Shown piece after piece: positions 10,475 to 22,103 of a stretch of 64,000 nucleotides of DNA (positions are counted from its first letter, which is position 1; each line of letters begins with the position of its first letter). The translations under genes and the position numbers were made by a program. This DNA is from Channallabes apus. Taxonomy: Eukaryota; Chordata; Actinopteri; Siluriformes; Clariidae. The notes under the pieces were generated by a model. The model did no database searches and was not told the DNA's origin. It saw nothing but the letters and a program-made list of their open reading frames with translations. The stretch covers positions 2,482,641 to 2,546,640 of the forward strand of contig CM060109.1 in assembly GCA_030522415.1 (NCBI GenBank), written 5' to 3'.

Positions 10475-10922
10475 CCGATTGAACCAAATATCTGCGCAAA
10501 TACAGCGCAGCGCGACTATCTGGATAGCGCAGTGATGATCTGGTTTATTTGCGCAGCCCGGTGGATCGCGCAGCGCTGCTAGAAAATGTACTTTGATGGT
10601 CGGCGCGGTTTATTTCTGTCAGAGTCGCTCAAGTTGGTTAGACGTTAAACCGTTATTATTACTGTACACTATGGTTCCACTTTTTCTCCCGGCCCCCAAC
10701 TGATGTTATTTTAAATTTACTTGTATTAATGATCCATTTATTTGTGTGTGATTGTTTAGTTTTGAGCGTACGCTCTTCATTATCAATAAAGAAGAGCATG
10801 AATTAGAATAGGTACTGTCCTATTATTTTCCACTAATTTCCTCCCGTTCATTGCGCCCCACCTGTCATGTCTGTATTCCCCACTAGTGGGCGCCACACAC
10901 TTTGAGAACCACTGGACTAGGA

Positions 10923-11125
10923 CAAGGTGGCTTAGTGGTTAGCACTGTGGCCTCGCACCTTCAGGGTGCAAGGATCAATTCCCACCTTGGGGTCTGTGTG
11001 TGTGTGTATGGAGTTTGCATATTCTCCCTGTGCTTGGTGGGTTTTCTCTGGGAACTCCGGTTTCCTCCTACAATCAAAAGACAGATATGCAGATAGGGTT
11101 TACTGACATTCCCAAGTTGCCTGTA

Positions 11126-11157
<32 letters not shown>

Positions 11158-11216
11158 GCTCTGCGGTAGATTGGCACCCTGTCCTTGTGCCCTAAATCTC
11201 CTGGGATGTACTGTAT
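10923..11216 (+). mobile_element. HAmo/V-SINE-like tRNA-derived SINE
   Basis: Box A-like ggcttagtggttagcac, then a degraded box B (ggatcaattccc), the body ggagtttgcatattctccc and gtgcttggtgggtttt, a GT-rich segment and the end cctgggatgtactgta. Same family as 27122, 47935 and 54599. It has diverged more than those, and its 3' end is cut off. Confidence 0.85.
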
Positions 11217-11223
11217 TAATTTG

Positions 11224-11365
11224 TCATTTACACTTTTAAATATGATGTGATTTTCAAATGTGGCCCAATTTGTATTGATTGATTGATTACTGGACTGATT
11301 GATTGACTGACTGATTTTTATTTTTTTTATCATTTACACTTCTGAATATGGTCTGATTTGGATGT
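11224..11365. repeat. Local imperfect duplication
   Basis: catttacacttttaaatatg near 11226 recurs as catttacacttctgaatatg near 11331. The space between holds a (GATT/GACT)n-like tract. Confidence 0.5.
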
Positions 11366-11439
11366 GTTCTATCAGTTCTGCTTTGGGTGTTATAAGCGTT
11401 TTCTTTAAGTGTATGGAGAAGTGGCACAGCACCGTGTTG

Positions 11440-11525
11440 GCAGTGTCTTTGCACCAGGGATTGGATTGCACACTGCGTCACTTTGGATGAAAGTGCCTGC
11501 CAAATGAATAAATTTAAATGTAAAT
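11440..11525 (+). repeat. Dispersed teleost repeat, terminal fragment
   Basis: gcgtcactttggatgaaagt and gcctgccaaatgaataaa with taaatgtaaatg match the end of the widespread 'catttacatttacggcatttggcagacg' family (other end at 19337). Confidence 0.55.
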
Positions 11526-12040
11526 GCGCTTGCATCGGTGTCAGCTCCGTGCTCAGATCCGGAGTCTGCAGGGCTTGTAAATCACTTGTCTGCAGAGTGA
11601 ATAAATATAAATACATAACGTTATAATATCACATCACGTCAGTTTGTCAAACAAGAAGGGAACTGAAATGTCTACAGACTGAAGTGAGTTTTACTGAATG
11701 GAGGAAATATAGATAGTTATTTAACACATTTTTAGACAAAGTAAAAAAAAAATGTCTGCTGAATACTTTATGTGCTTACACAGTCGCATACACACGGACA
11801 CACACTCTCTCATTGATCAGAACGAATTATTCAAGGCCAAAAACGATATGTTTTATCCCCAAAGTGTGCCGAGTGCACATGCCGCGAGCAAGCCTGCGAC
11901 TGTTTAGTCGTGTTTATGGTCCTCTGATCCTTCCTCCATCATTTGTCGCGGCTCGGTATTGAGAGGACATGAAAGATTCATGCGCTCGCTGGCCTCACCT
12001 AGAGCATAAACCCTTCCCATAATTCAGAGTTGATTGCTTA

Positions 12041-12042
<2 letters not shown>
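11526..12042. other. No clear feature
   Basis: Unique-looking. Around 11880-12000 the composition is GC-balanced with aagcctgcgactgtttag and may be a constrained block, but nothing is diagnostic. Confidence 0.4.
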
Positions 12043-12092
<50 letters not shown>

Positions 12093-12106
12093 GTGTGTGT
12101 GTGTGT
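12043..12106. repeat. (GT)n microsatellite
   Basis: GT tract interrupted by a single GC. Confidence 0.97.
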
Positions 12107-12114
12107 ATGTGGAG

Positions 12115-12570
12115 GGAATACTGATTACACATATAATCACAGTAGAGTTTTGATGTTCCTTCTGCCCTTGTGAAAGAGACCTATGGAGACATGGACGTGA
12201 CGGGTGAGACCAAGGACCTGCTGCTGTCTCAACTCTTTTTCACATAGGACATGTTTACAAGAACATTGGTGAGAATATATCACACCGTGTTTGTGAATAA
12301 AACATGCAGGCACTATTTATGATTGTAAACTCATAGAGACGATACATGACAATTATAATAAATAAACTATCAGGAGGAAACCAGTCGCTCTCAGAGCTGT
12401 CCGACTCTCTAATCTGTTAAATGAAAACAAGTCCAGAAGTGCGAATCCAAGGAATTATAGGACCGCCCCTTTTACTCTTCAGGCCTTTGTATTGTAATTG
12501 TACATCTGCTTCTTCATCCTCATTACGCTTTCTGCTTATCAAATTCACTTGTGTCTACCCTAGTCTCATT
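12115..12570. other. No recognisable feature
   Basis: Unique sequence between two GT tracts. No supportable gene. Confidence 0.6.
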
Positions 12571-12571
12571 G

Positions 12572-12574
<3 letters not shown>

Positions 12575-12654
<80 letters not shown>
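12575..12654. repeat. (GT)n microsatellite, 80 bp
   Basis: Forty uninterrupted GT units, among the longest perfect dinucleotide tracts in the window. The frames across it encode only Val-Cys or His-Thr runs. Confidence 0.98.
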
Positions 12655-12657
<3 letters not shown>

Positions 12658-12985
12658 GCACCTTATTGCCACTGTAGTTAAGTGCATAAATTAAGGCTAT
12701 TATGTCAAAAAAGAAATAGGTTCTGATCAATCTTAGGCATCTCTTTATATCAGGTTCCACGCAGCACGATTAAGGCTGCATTCAGATGGAAAAGCTGAAT
12801 TTGTTTTTAATGGATCCAGAGAAAATAACCTCTATTTATGATTCCCAGACCATTTAGGACAATCCAATACCCAAGGAACTCCATAACTCCTTTTTAATGC
12901 ATCACACATTAATATTTAATCAAGTCTTGTGAAAATATGAAATAAATTTGACCCAGAAAACTCTTTTAAATGCCCCCCCCCCCTC
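12655..12985. other. No recognisable feature
   Basis: AT-rich, ends in a short C-run at about 12976. Confidence 0.6.
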
Positions 12986-12989
12986 CGAG

Positions 12990-13200
12990 TGTGCCATGTG
13001 TGTGTGCTCTCGGCTTCAGGCCCCTCCGACGGTGTAATTACTTTCGCTAATGAAGGATCTTGTCACGCAGATTTTAATCAAGTACACGGGATTAAATAGT
13101 AAACAGTAGTCTCACCCTGAGCCCAGATTAGCATTAAAATAAGACGTCCAGTGGAGAATTTCCATTAGTGGAGTCCCTCATTTATTCCAGCGCCATATTT
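12990..13200. promoter_or_regulatory. Candidate conserved non-coding block
   Basis: Non-repetitive stretch with clustered homeodomain-type cores: gtgtaattactttcgc, gctaatgaagg, gattttaatcaag, gggattaaatag and gattagcattaaaat. The density of TAATTA/GATTA words is suggestive of an enhancer, but this is inference. Confidence 0.25.
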
Positions 13201-15450
13201 GAAGCGAGTATAAATGTGTTCACGCTGGGCTGGGATCACGATCGCGTCGACTCCCGGGACTTTTTCTGGAAGTGAATGAAACTCTGATTTGTAGTTGAAC
13301 GTCTGCAGGATCCAATCAGCCTCCATAGAGTGAAGCAGAGACCCGAGCATTACACTGCAGGGGGAGATACACATCAACTCATCACGCTCGCTCGAGTACT
13401 GGAGCTCGGGCAGTGTTATGAAGAGACGACGAATCCACGGGAAGCAGGTGTTTATGCAAATGTGTATAGGAATACAAAAATAGAGATGATCCATCCGGGG
13501 CCTAAGTTTATTAGTTTATAGTTTTATTAGTTTACAAAAGCTCTTGGCATTATACCAAACATTTGCATTAATTGTTTATTAAACCACAACACATCATATT
13601 TTAGAGTATATAAATGTTACATAATGTTGTACATGTTTACGTTTAATGATGCAGATCATCTAAACAAGTGTTACTCCCTGTACTACTTACACTATAGCAG
13701 CTATACTCAGCTATTCCCTCATCAGACACTATTTTAATAAGGTAATAAGACAAAAAATATATATGTTTTTCATTTTAGTTGCAAAAGTGTACCGAAAAGC
13801 ATAAACTTCTCTGTCGAAAATGTATCAGAATCCAGATCTCAGCAGTGCTGTAGTGTATAAATGACTATTATATCTGGACACAAGTATCCATTCACCATAA
13901 GAGTGAAGAGACAACGTCATTTAAACATCCAACAAAAAAAAAAGAAGGCCATGTTTTACAGCCTGAATTATGTCTGTCCTGAAGAACGACTACGTTTTAT
14001 GGTGTTGGAGAGAACAGGGCAGAAATTTGGATAGTATTTAACAGAGGAATGAAAAAGAAAATGCATCTTTCATACAAAATGCACCATTATACCTTAAAGT
14101 GTTCATAAATAAAAGATCGTAAATGTTTATGATAGATTTTTTATCACCAACCAGAGGTCAGATCTATACTCTTAGCAATGATGGTTCCTCAAGGGTTCTT
14201 AAAGCCTCCACTGGACAGAGAAATCTTTCAGACAAGACACTACTCGTTTTTAATATTATAATGTTGCATATTTCATTACTAAACGTGTTCATCTCGGAAA
14301 AACACACTGCTCCTCTGTTTAACATTTATTATTCTAACAATGACGCCATTAAGTGACTTTATCTCAACTCAGCAGTTTATTTATGTTCTTATTACAGCCC
14401 AGTCTTTTCTCTCCCTGGGAACATCCACATCATTTTAACACGCCGGTTGTTGGAAGTTGTGTTGTTGTACTAAATATCAGTACGGTTGTGATGCAGTCAT
14501 AAGCACAAGGGTGCAGTCCAAGTGCTAAAATACCACATCACACATTACAAAACATATTCAGCACAACAGCATGACCTCAAGCGTGATATTGCTTTTATAC
14601 AACAGTTCCAGAAATACTTTTTATCATCCACAGATTATCATTTGTTTCTTTATTTAATCGGTTGTTTTGCTTATTTACAGTAACAGGAGGTGTAATTAGT
14701 GTTAAACTCCTAGCGGTACTCAGTAGTCAGAATGAGACTGACAGGTGATGAGAATAAACCATGGAGGTGGTGGACAGTCCTGAGACACTCACCAGATTTA
14801 CTTTATATTTACACTTATTACACTTTAGAATATCAGCTCAGTTAGCTTCCAGGTTCTGGGGTCGAATCCCAAATAGTGTTAAATGGAAAGCTAGTGCACT
14901 ACAGTATGTAGTGTGTATAAACACTCCAAGTATTGCCCTTGATCAGGGGTTAGAGAGGGATTTGGGGTTCAGCCTTGTCTTAGTCGCTAGTTAGCTTTGT
15001 AGCTAAGCGTTAGCCGTGAACAGAACGACACGGACGGTTCAGAGGCGATTCAGAACGACTTAGAAGTGATTAGTTCAGAGACGGCGTGTTGTTTAAGACG
15101 CTACATAACGTTATCAGGTGTGTGTTCTTACTGAAAGTGCTGCTGTGTCTGGGTGTGAATGTGGGTTTTGTCAGGCAGCTGCTCTCTCCTCAGTACTGCG
15201 GACCGTACAGACCTACTCTCACCCACGCTGAGACACACAGTTAGTGTCATTAACTACTGGACAACACCTGGGACACGCCCACTCATACATACAGTTACAC
15301 CCTACAGTGCTGTTACTGTCTGTTATCAGCACTCGCATCCAATGAGATTACTCAGTAAGAACTAACTGTTGTATAATAAAAATTAGACAGAAGCAAATAG
15401 CAATAATTACAAACTGTAATAAAGCTGAATATTACATTTTAACACACTAT
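13201..15450. other. Long stretch without recognisable features
   Basis: Moderately AT-rich unique sequence. Short frames (for example 13165-13494 minus and 14123-14356 plus) have no family signature or splice context. Confidence 0.5.
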
Positions 15451-15451
15451 T

Positions 15452-15568
15452 TATTTACTCGCATTATTGTTGCCTTAGCAAACTTTAATATAGTGAACAA
15501 TGAGGTTAGTGTAAAATGTTTATTTAACGTGTGTTGAATATTGTTGTATAACAGCATGCGAGTAAATA
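15452..15568. repeat. Short inverted repeat
   Basis: tatttactcgca (15452-15463) and tgcgagtaaata (15557-15568) are perfect inverted repeats about 93 bp apart. Inside each lies a related attgttgcc/ggcaaca pair. Possibly a very small MITE or stem-loop. Confidence 0.5.
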
Positions 15569-16400
15569 CACGGCAACAAACCTGATATATAAAAATTCCT
15601 GTATGACCCTCCCTAATGCATAAAGAGGGCTGAAGATAAAGTGTGTTTTGTCAGCAGTGTGTGAAAAAGCTGAGATGTTAAAGTGGAGGATTCAGAGACA
15701 GATTATCAGCTGTATGATTTAATCCAGCCTCTGCTTAAATAATGCCTTCTTCTTCTCATCCTCTTCTCTTTATCTCAGGGATTTCCTGCTGGACTTTTCT
15801 CTCACCACACTTCCCTCTCTGCCCTCTCTCTGCATCAGCACTTCACATCCAACTATTGTTGCTTCACACTGATCTGGGATTAAACTCCAATCCAGCACTG
15901 TGTCTCCAAAGTCAAGTAGCCAATTCCACACATTTCTTCAAAAGACCTTGGAGTTTTAGGATGAGATTATAAAACTTTTTTTTCCCCTTTTTTATTCTGT
16001 GTTAAAGCTTGCCTGAGTCAGCTGGACCTCAAGCTCCAAAACCAATTAACTTTGTGAAGGTCCTTCGTACTTTAACATTTACTCGCTGCTTTAAATCCCA
16101 CATTTCTAAAGGCTTAGCTCATAAGGATTGAGGAAAATGAATTAATATCCGCTGCTGGTTTTCTGAAGATGTGTTTGTAGAAAAAAGGGTTTTCAGGAAT
16201 CACATATTTGTGAACTTAGCAAAAAACTTAGCAACAAAATAGTTTGGGATGTGTTGTTTAGGAAAATAATCAACAATGACTGTGCCAGTCTTGATTCTTT
16301 TCAGAGAGAGACACAAAATAATCTCCTGTTGAACCGCGCTTACATTTCAGTGTGATTATACAGAATTATGCAGATTATGCAGAATTTGAGCCGTTTGGGC
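15569..16400. other. No recognisable feature
   Basis: Contains an open frame at 15742-15972 with a hydrophobic N terminus but no family match, start context or splice support. Not called as a gene. Confidence 0.5.
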
Positions 16401-16404
16401 TGCG

Positions 16405-17027
16405 TTCACATTACCAGCGGGGAGAGACTCAACTCTGATTCCTTTACCCTAATATAACACAGATCTGATTTTTTTAAAGGTTTTGAATGGACAAATCTGA
16501 TGTTTTTCAGATTGCACCTGAGTCACTTTTGTAGATGGTCCTAGATCTGAAACATACGTGATACAGGTACGTGGTCGTGTGACTTGATTGAGAACGACTC
16601 CATGTAGAACTTCATGTGCCTCTGTGCATACTGTATGTAGGGCGTGACATCATCAGTCAGCACAGACGGCACTGGGATTTCATAGCAGCGCTAACAAACA
16701 GGTGCTAAAATACCTAAAGCGAGGTGTCTGGCATTGTTGCTTCTTCTGGACCTCAACAAATACACTGATCACTTCAGAGTAAAATCTGAGCAGATTTTTG
16801 CTATAATCACATCCATTGTTTGAAATGAATTAATGCTCATGATGATGTGTTTTAATCCAGATGCCGTGAGCAAAGAGCTGTGCACAAACATGCCATTTCA
16901 GGGGACAGACCCATCCAGATAAAAGTCAGATAAAAGTCACTTTTTAATTTTGAATGTGACCAACCACAACACTGAAACCAATCTGACCAAAACATGTGAA
17001 TTGAGCAATGTGGCACTGTAATGTGAA
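16405..17027. mobile_element. Possible degenerate MITE
   Basis: Left ttcacattac (16405-16414) and right gtaatgtgaa (17018-17027) are perfect 10-bp inverted ends. The left context gggctgcgttcacattac is a frequent teleost transposon end. Interior repeats of gatctgattttt and ctgatgtttttcagatt agree with subterminal repeats. No target duplication identified. Confidence 0.45.
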
Positions 17028-17644
17028 AGATATCAAGTGATGGTCTGACAGATGGAGTACCATTGTCTATAGCTGTAGAGGGTTGGATGAAGACCTGGTC
17101 CAGGACATAGCTTCCTCTGTGTGTTGGAAGGACCTACTGAATATTACAGAGAATGAGTGCAGAACAGAAAGAGAGGACTGAAGCTGTTGGGGGTGAAGTC
17201 TGATTGAACAGGATGGAAGCATAGAATTCAAATAATCATATGTGGGGATGAGACCATTTTGAAGCACCATCTCTGAGACAAAAGCAATCCTCTATCACCG
17301 GCCTGCAAGTTTAACATACAGTATGAGAGAAAACACAGGAAGAGGACGAAGTAGCCAGAAGTTCTCCAGAGCCATCCTGCTATCTGCTATAGTTCCAAAA
17401 GAAAAGTGTAAAGAGTGATATGAAGCTAAAGATGAGATTGGTCTTCTGTGTGTTGGACTGACAGTTCCAGAGCACACTAAGCACTGCTGTTAGAGACCGA
17501 GACAAAAAAAGAGGGTGGATGAGGTTAACTAATCTTAAGAAATGTCTAGGTAGTAGATTTCAGAATCCATATAAACTCCCTGATTTCCTCTGGGAAAAAC
17601 AAGAACAATGAGCTTTAAAGATAAAAGCATGATACAGAAGAACA

Positions 17645-17646
<2 letters not shown>
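17028..17646. other. No recognisable feature
   Basis: Two short minus-strand frames (17067-17270 and 17295-17477) have no recognisable motif. Confidence 0.5.

Positions 17647-17701
<55 letters not shown>
17647..17701. repeat. (GT)n microsatellite
   Basis: About 27 perfect GT units. Confidence 0.98.
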
Positions 17702-18685
17702 CCACTCTCAGCTACACAAGATTAGCTCATCTGCTGGAATGCAATTCACTCTGCACTTTAGCGTGTTTATTCCTTTTCCTCCACAAACAAGAAGTGACAA
17801 ATGAGACTTTTATCAGAAATGAGTCGCTTTGTAATACAGCTTCAACAAACAGAAAGTAATTCGCTTAAAAGCCTGAGGAATTTTCAATTAGTCTGAAATT
17901 CAACAAGAAAACACAATCCCATCAATTTACCATCCACTCCATCTCCGATCAGAAGAGCTTACCAAAGCTTTTACAGGTGTACACCTGCCCAAGCCGATCA
18001 TTTGAGGTTGTTATTCATTAAACAGATCACAACTACACTGAAAAAAGCAACTTGTACTGTTTACGTGATAAAGTACATTGTATTGTTGTAATGTCAAGTA
18101 CAGCTTACTTGTATGTATCTAATAAAATGTAAAAAGGATACAGTAGACTCTGAGGAGGGGAATGATGCCAGTGTGTTGGCATGCTGGTGTTTGGCTCCTG
18201 AGGCTTATGGACTTACCAAGTGTCTATGACGGGGTAAAGTTTGCCCAGCTGTGTTTTTTTCTGTGTTGAGGGTTTTACAGGCACAGCTCAGTAGATCCTA
18301 AGCCAGGGAAGCGTTAGTGGATTAAATTCATGCTCTCCAGGCTCACCGGACCAGCACACTTTTGGGCACAACTATCCAGCCTGTATAATTTAGTGGAGTT
18401 TATGCTACTAATTTATAAATGAACGAGTCTGCCCAAGGAATCTTTGCGAATCGGTATACCTGAAGCAACAGGCGGTAAGTGAGTAGAATAAACAGAGCCC
18501 ATAGCTGTTCAGAGTTGAGCAGACAGGGTGGTTTGCAGCACCGTGTGCAGGTCAACAAAATGGCTTCGGACTCCTGGTGCAAATCATCTCCTGTTCCAGG
18601 CAATACGATGGATGAATCATGCATCGTTATGTGCGATGCTCTGCCTAAGCTATGCGCTATTCTGCCTGAGATATACCCAGACTCG
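17702..18685. other. No clear feature
   Basis: Overlapping frames on both strands at 18400-18732, including a Met-Ala-Ser-Asp start near 18560. None has a family signature. Confidence 0.45.
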
Positions 18686-18689
18686 TCTT

Positions 18690-18750
18690 TGGGCAGCATG
18701 GTGGTGTAATGGTTAGTACTGTCACCTTGCACCTGCAGTGTTCAAATGCA
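18690..18750 (+). mobile_element. HAmo-like SINE head fragment
   Basis: gggcagcatggtggtgtaat then ggttagtactgtcaccttgc is the tRNA-like 5' head (box A region) of the family at 47935. The body is missing. Confidence 0.7.
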
Positions 18751-18779
18751 TCAGATACGGATAAAATGTTTCTAAGCTT

Positions 18780-19115
18780 GGCAATATTTCTAAGGTGAAG
18801 AAGGCTGGTTTTGGAGTAAAGGTTAATGGCCAGTTCTCAAATGGGCAAGCGTAAGGATGTGAGTGGCAAGGAACAAATTGTGATGTCTAGACGACTGAGA
18901 GCATATCAAAGATGGCAGGTCTTGTGAGGTGCTCCTTGTATGCAGGGTTTAGTACCTGCTTTACCAAAAAATGCTCCAATGAAGGAAAACCAGTCAACAG
19001 GTGTCAGGGACATGGGCATCAGAACCGGAGCGCAGCACAGTGGAAGAAGAAGATGGCCGGGTCTGAGAAAACAATTATCGTTACAATATGTGGATGGCCA
19101 GGTGTGTGTAGTAAT
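18780..19115 (+). pseudogene. Tc1-like transposase remnant
   Basis: Words such as aacaaattgtgatgtctaga and cgactgagagcatatcaaag, then (in shifting frames) STGVRDMGIRTGAQHSGRR and YVDGQVCVV, parallel the teleost Tc1-like transposase segment 'VNRRQGHG...EHRNWTxEQWKKVAWSDESRF...HVDGRVRV'. The catalytic Asp of WSDES is not preserved. Strongly decayed. Confidence 0.5.
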
Positions 19116-19336
19116 CACATTATAGTTATCAGGCTAACAGACAAACCAGCATTATAGTAACCAGCCAAATCACAAACTAGAGTAGGAGGAAAGCAATAAT
19201 ATTATAGTGTTCACAAATAAGAATAAACCAGCTAAAACTAAATTTACCCCAAAATAGCAATACTGTTAAAAAAGGTTTAGTAAATATGGTTAATATCTAG
19301 TCGCTTCATTAGCACAGAAATCCAAGTTGTGATGAT

Positions 19337-19505
19337 GTACATTTACATTTACATTTACAGCATTTGTCAGACGCCCTTATCCAGAGCAACTTACATTTTA
19401 ATCTCATTATACGTCTGAACAGTTGAGGGTTAAGGGCCTCGTTCAGAGGCCTAACAGTGACAACTAGGTGGTCGTGCGGTTTGACACTGGGACTTTCCAA
19501 ACCAT
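19337..19505 (+). repeat. Dispersed teleost repeat (catttacattta type)
   Basis: Starts catttacatttacagcattt, continues gtcagacgcccttatccaga and gcaacttacattttaatc, then gagggttaagggcctcgttc. This is a widespread fish repeat, perhaps SINE-like. Related pieces occur at 11440 and 48250. Confidence 0.65.
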
Positions 19506-20018
19506 AGCTCTACCTGAACACCATGCAGGTGGCTTCATTCAGCAAATCACATATTACTCCACACATTATCTTACATAAGATAATCATCTTTCCCCATTTG
19601 CTAAATTCTGCATAACTCACAGCCAATCATCTCATCCTTCCTCCCTTCCAAATTCAGCTTCAGCAATCCGCATTGAGTCTCTCCAACAAATCATTAAACA
19701 ATTCGGAATGTGATCAGAACATTAATAGATTCAAACCATGTTGTTTTGTTTTGCCATGCAAAGTAAACATGAACACAAATGAATGGACAATGGGGGACAA
19801 GTAATGGATGTCACGTCTCCATAGGTTCCATCCACACTCCACACTCCCTGTGGTCTTTGGCCCGCTGAGGCAGGAAACAGAGCAGCACTCCATAAAAAAA
19901 GTGGTAAGATTTGTATCAGAATGTAAATGGACTGGATGAAGAAGGTAAAATGTTGGATAAAGGGTTATACATGTTTAAAGCAAATGTATACTTATACTTG
20001 TTGAGAAATGTAAATATT

Positions 20019-20021
<3 letters not shown>
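19506..20021. other. No recognisable feature
   Basis: Unique AT-rich sequence leading to the GT tract. Confidence 0.6.

Positions 20022-20083
<62 letters not shown>
20022..20083. repeat. (GT)n microsatellite, left part
   Basis: Continues at 21289 on the other side of the inserted element. The last 8 bp serve as its target duplication. Confidence 0.97.
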
Positions 20084-20086
<3 letters not shown>

Positions 20087-21283
20087 AGGTGGAAAGAGTA
20101 ATAAAATTTTGTACTCAAGTACAAGTACTGTTACATCAGTGAAATTTTACTTAAGTACAAGTAAAGTTACAATTATAAAAATCTACTCAAATAAAAGTAA
20201 AAAGTAGCTCATTAAAAAATGTACTCAGAGTAAAAGTTACCGAGTTACTTTTTAATTTTTTTTTAACAGTGGGGTGGGATGAGACATTCTAGCGTAGTTC
20301 AAAAAAGATGAGCAGATATAAATCTCAAACTAGTTGGTTTTAACTGAAGGAACACCTTTGCATAATAAAGCTGTTGTCTTTCTTGTGCTTGAAAATCAAA
20401 GTGGTCACTTAAATATGGTGTTACGTCCCAGTCTAGGGTCATACAGCAAAAGAATGGTTCAGGGTTCTATTTATAATATATATAACTGTATGGAAATGGT
20501 GGTATATGGCAGAAAGAACTAGATCCAATCATTAACTGATGAAATAATGAGGTTTGTATATACACACAGACACACACACACACACACACACACACCAGGA
20601 GGAGGATCAGATTCAGGTTGGACCCGGGCCAAAATAATAAACAAAATGGTATTTATATTTAGTAGCTAGATTACCTGCAAAAAAAACAACAACAAAAAAA
20701 CCCCAGAAACAAAAATACAGGTACCTTCCCGGACTCCCTAAACCAAAAACAGTGAAATTATCTACAAATATATACAAAGACCAACCAAACCAAAGGGACA
20801 AAGCAATAATCAAAGTCAATTGGAGGCAAAAAGTCAAACCAGAATACACAACCAAATATCAAAACGCCAAAATCACAACCTCTTTCATCTTTCCCGCGTC
20901 TCTCTCCGGTTTATATATGGTCGCGCTAGTCGATGACGTCACTCAGGGCGGAAGCGACCGTGTGGAAGGTCAGGAAGATGCCGATGTCAGAAAACCTGGA
21001 GTGGAGTCTGGAGCGGCGCGCGACCAGGACATGATACACACACACGGCGCAACGGAGCATTTATACAAAGCATAATATTTTTATTATTTTATAATTTTCA
21101 TTCATTTATTTTTTACTCAGTAGCGAATATGATTTAAAATGTAGCGAATTACAATACTTCAAACAAAACCTACTTAAGTAAAAGTAAAATTACAGATTTT
21201 TAAAACTACTTTAAAAAGTAGAAATACACAAAAAAGCTACTCAATTACAGTAACGCGAGTAAATGTAATTCGTTACTTTCCAC

Positions 21284-21288
<5 letters not shown>
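20084..21288. mobile_element. Non-autonomous hAT-type element, copy 1
   Basis: Begins cagaggtggaaagagtaata and ends attcgttactttccacctctg, forming inverted termini that continue as a longer imperfect match (cttaagtacaagtaaagtta against tacttaagtaaaagtaaaat). It is flanked by tgtgtgtg on both sides because it sits in a (GT)n tract. The 1,205-bp interior carries no transposase. Open frames on both strands (20613-20855, 20752-21075) are shared by the sister copy but look non-coding. Differences from copy 2 include an internal (CA)n tract at 20562-20596 and an extra segment near 20240-20320. Confidence 0.9.
20905..20945 (+). promoter_or_regulatory. TATA-like box and perfect CRE in the hAT-type element
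   Basis: ttatatatgg at 20911 is followed by the palindrome tgacgtca at 20934-20941. The same pair is kept in copy 2 (42378-42409). Could be a cryptic or ancestral promoter of the family. Confidence 0.35.

Positions 21289-21347
<59 letters not shown>
21289..21347. repeat. (GT)n microsatellite, right part
   Basis: Same tract as 20022-20083, split by the element. Confidence 0.97.
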
Positions 21348-21352
<5 letters not shown>

Positions 21353-22102
21353 TTTATTATTTAAAAAAAAAATGACAAGACATCACTTTAAGCATCCTGT
21401 TTTTGGTTGCAGGTCACAAAGCCATGGTGCGGACGGGTTCATGGTGCTGATTCAAAGCCAAACTTAAGATTGACTCTGATGCACACAAGAGGTAATATAA
21501 GGTAATGTTAGTCGAATTTCACAGTTTAAATTTGATTTTAAAATATTGTGATTTTTCTGTCCCTGTAACTAGAAGTGGGTTTAACATTGTCGAAAGTTGT
21601 TAGTCTTCACTTATATAATCCAATTTAACTATGCTTTCTTATTCTATCAGCACCTCTCTAGCTCTTCTTCACTGTCCAGAGCTGATGCAAGTTCCACGGC
21701 AAGAATGACATCATCCCCCTCTCACAGTCTTGTGACATATATTCAGACTGTCTCTCCTCTGTTGCTTCCTCCGTCTTCTGTGTCACCAAACTGCCACGGC
21801 CTCCTCAACTCCGGCCTCTCTTTTCTCCACCATACTCCTAAACACTGTGTCTACTGCTATAACTCCTGATCCCCCAGGACCACCAGCTCGTCTTATGATG
21901 AGAGTTTGTACAGTTTCGTGTGTTTTTGTGCTTGTGGTAGTATTTGTTATTGTGGATGAGCACTGTCCCTGATATGGACCAAGTGGACAGCCTGGCCAGG
22001 GCCTCAAACTGGTTTAACACTCAGCAACCAGCAGGCCAGCAGCAGCATAGCTCTCTGGCAAAACGTTCTGACATATGACAAGCAGCGAGGCATCTTTTAA
22101 TC
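21348..22102. other. No recognisable feature
   Basis: Begins with an A/T-rich run. A C/T-rich segment near 21640-21860 gives open frames without any family signature. Confidence 0.5.
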
Positions 22103-22103
22103 A

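Larger units (their letters stand above)
9446..10914 (-). mobile_element. hAT transposon, internally deleted
   Basis: Ends are cagtggttctcaaac (left) and ttgagaaccactg (right), the classic terminal repeats of a large hAT group. Flanks are gactaggg (9438-9445) and gactagga (10915-10922), an 8-bp target duplication with one change. Two minus-strand frames encode a ZBED-like transposase N terminus (9678-10010) and a separate BED finger piece (10133-10474). The transposase core is absent. It sits at the end of the DIRS remnant and is younger than it. Confidence 0.9.

Noticed and set aside
18400..18732. Overlapping plus and minus frames of about 60-110 codons
   Set aside because: No family signature, and the right end runs into a SINE head.
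20613..21075. Opposed open frames shared between the two hAT-type sister elements
   Set aside because: Shared only because the elements are copies; the frames differ in length and ends between the copies and show no transposase motif.
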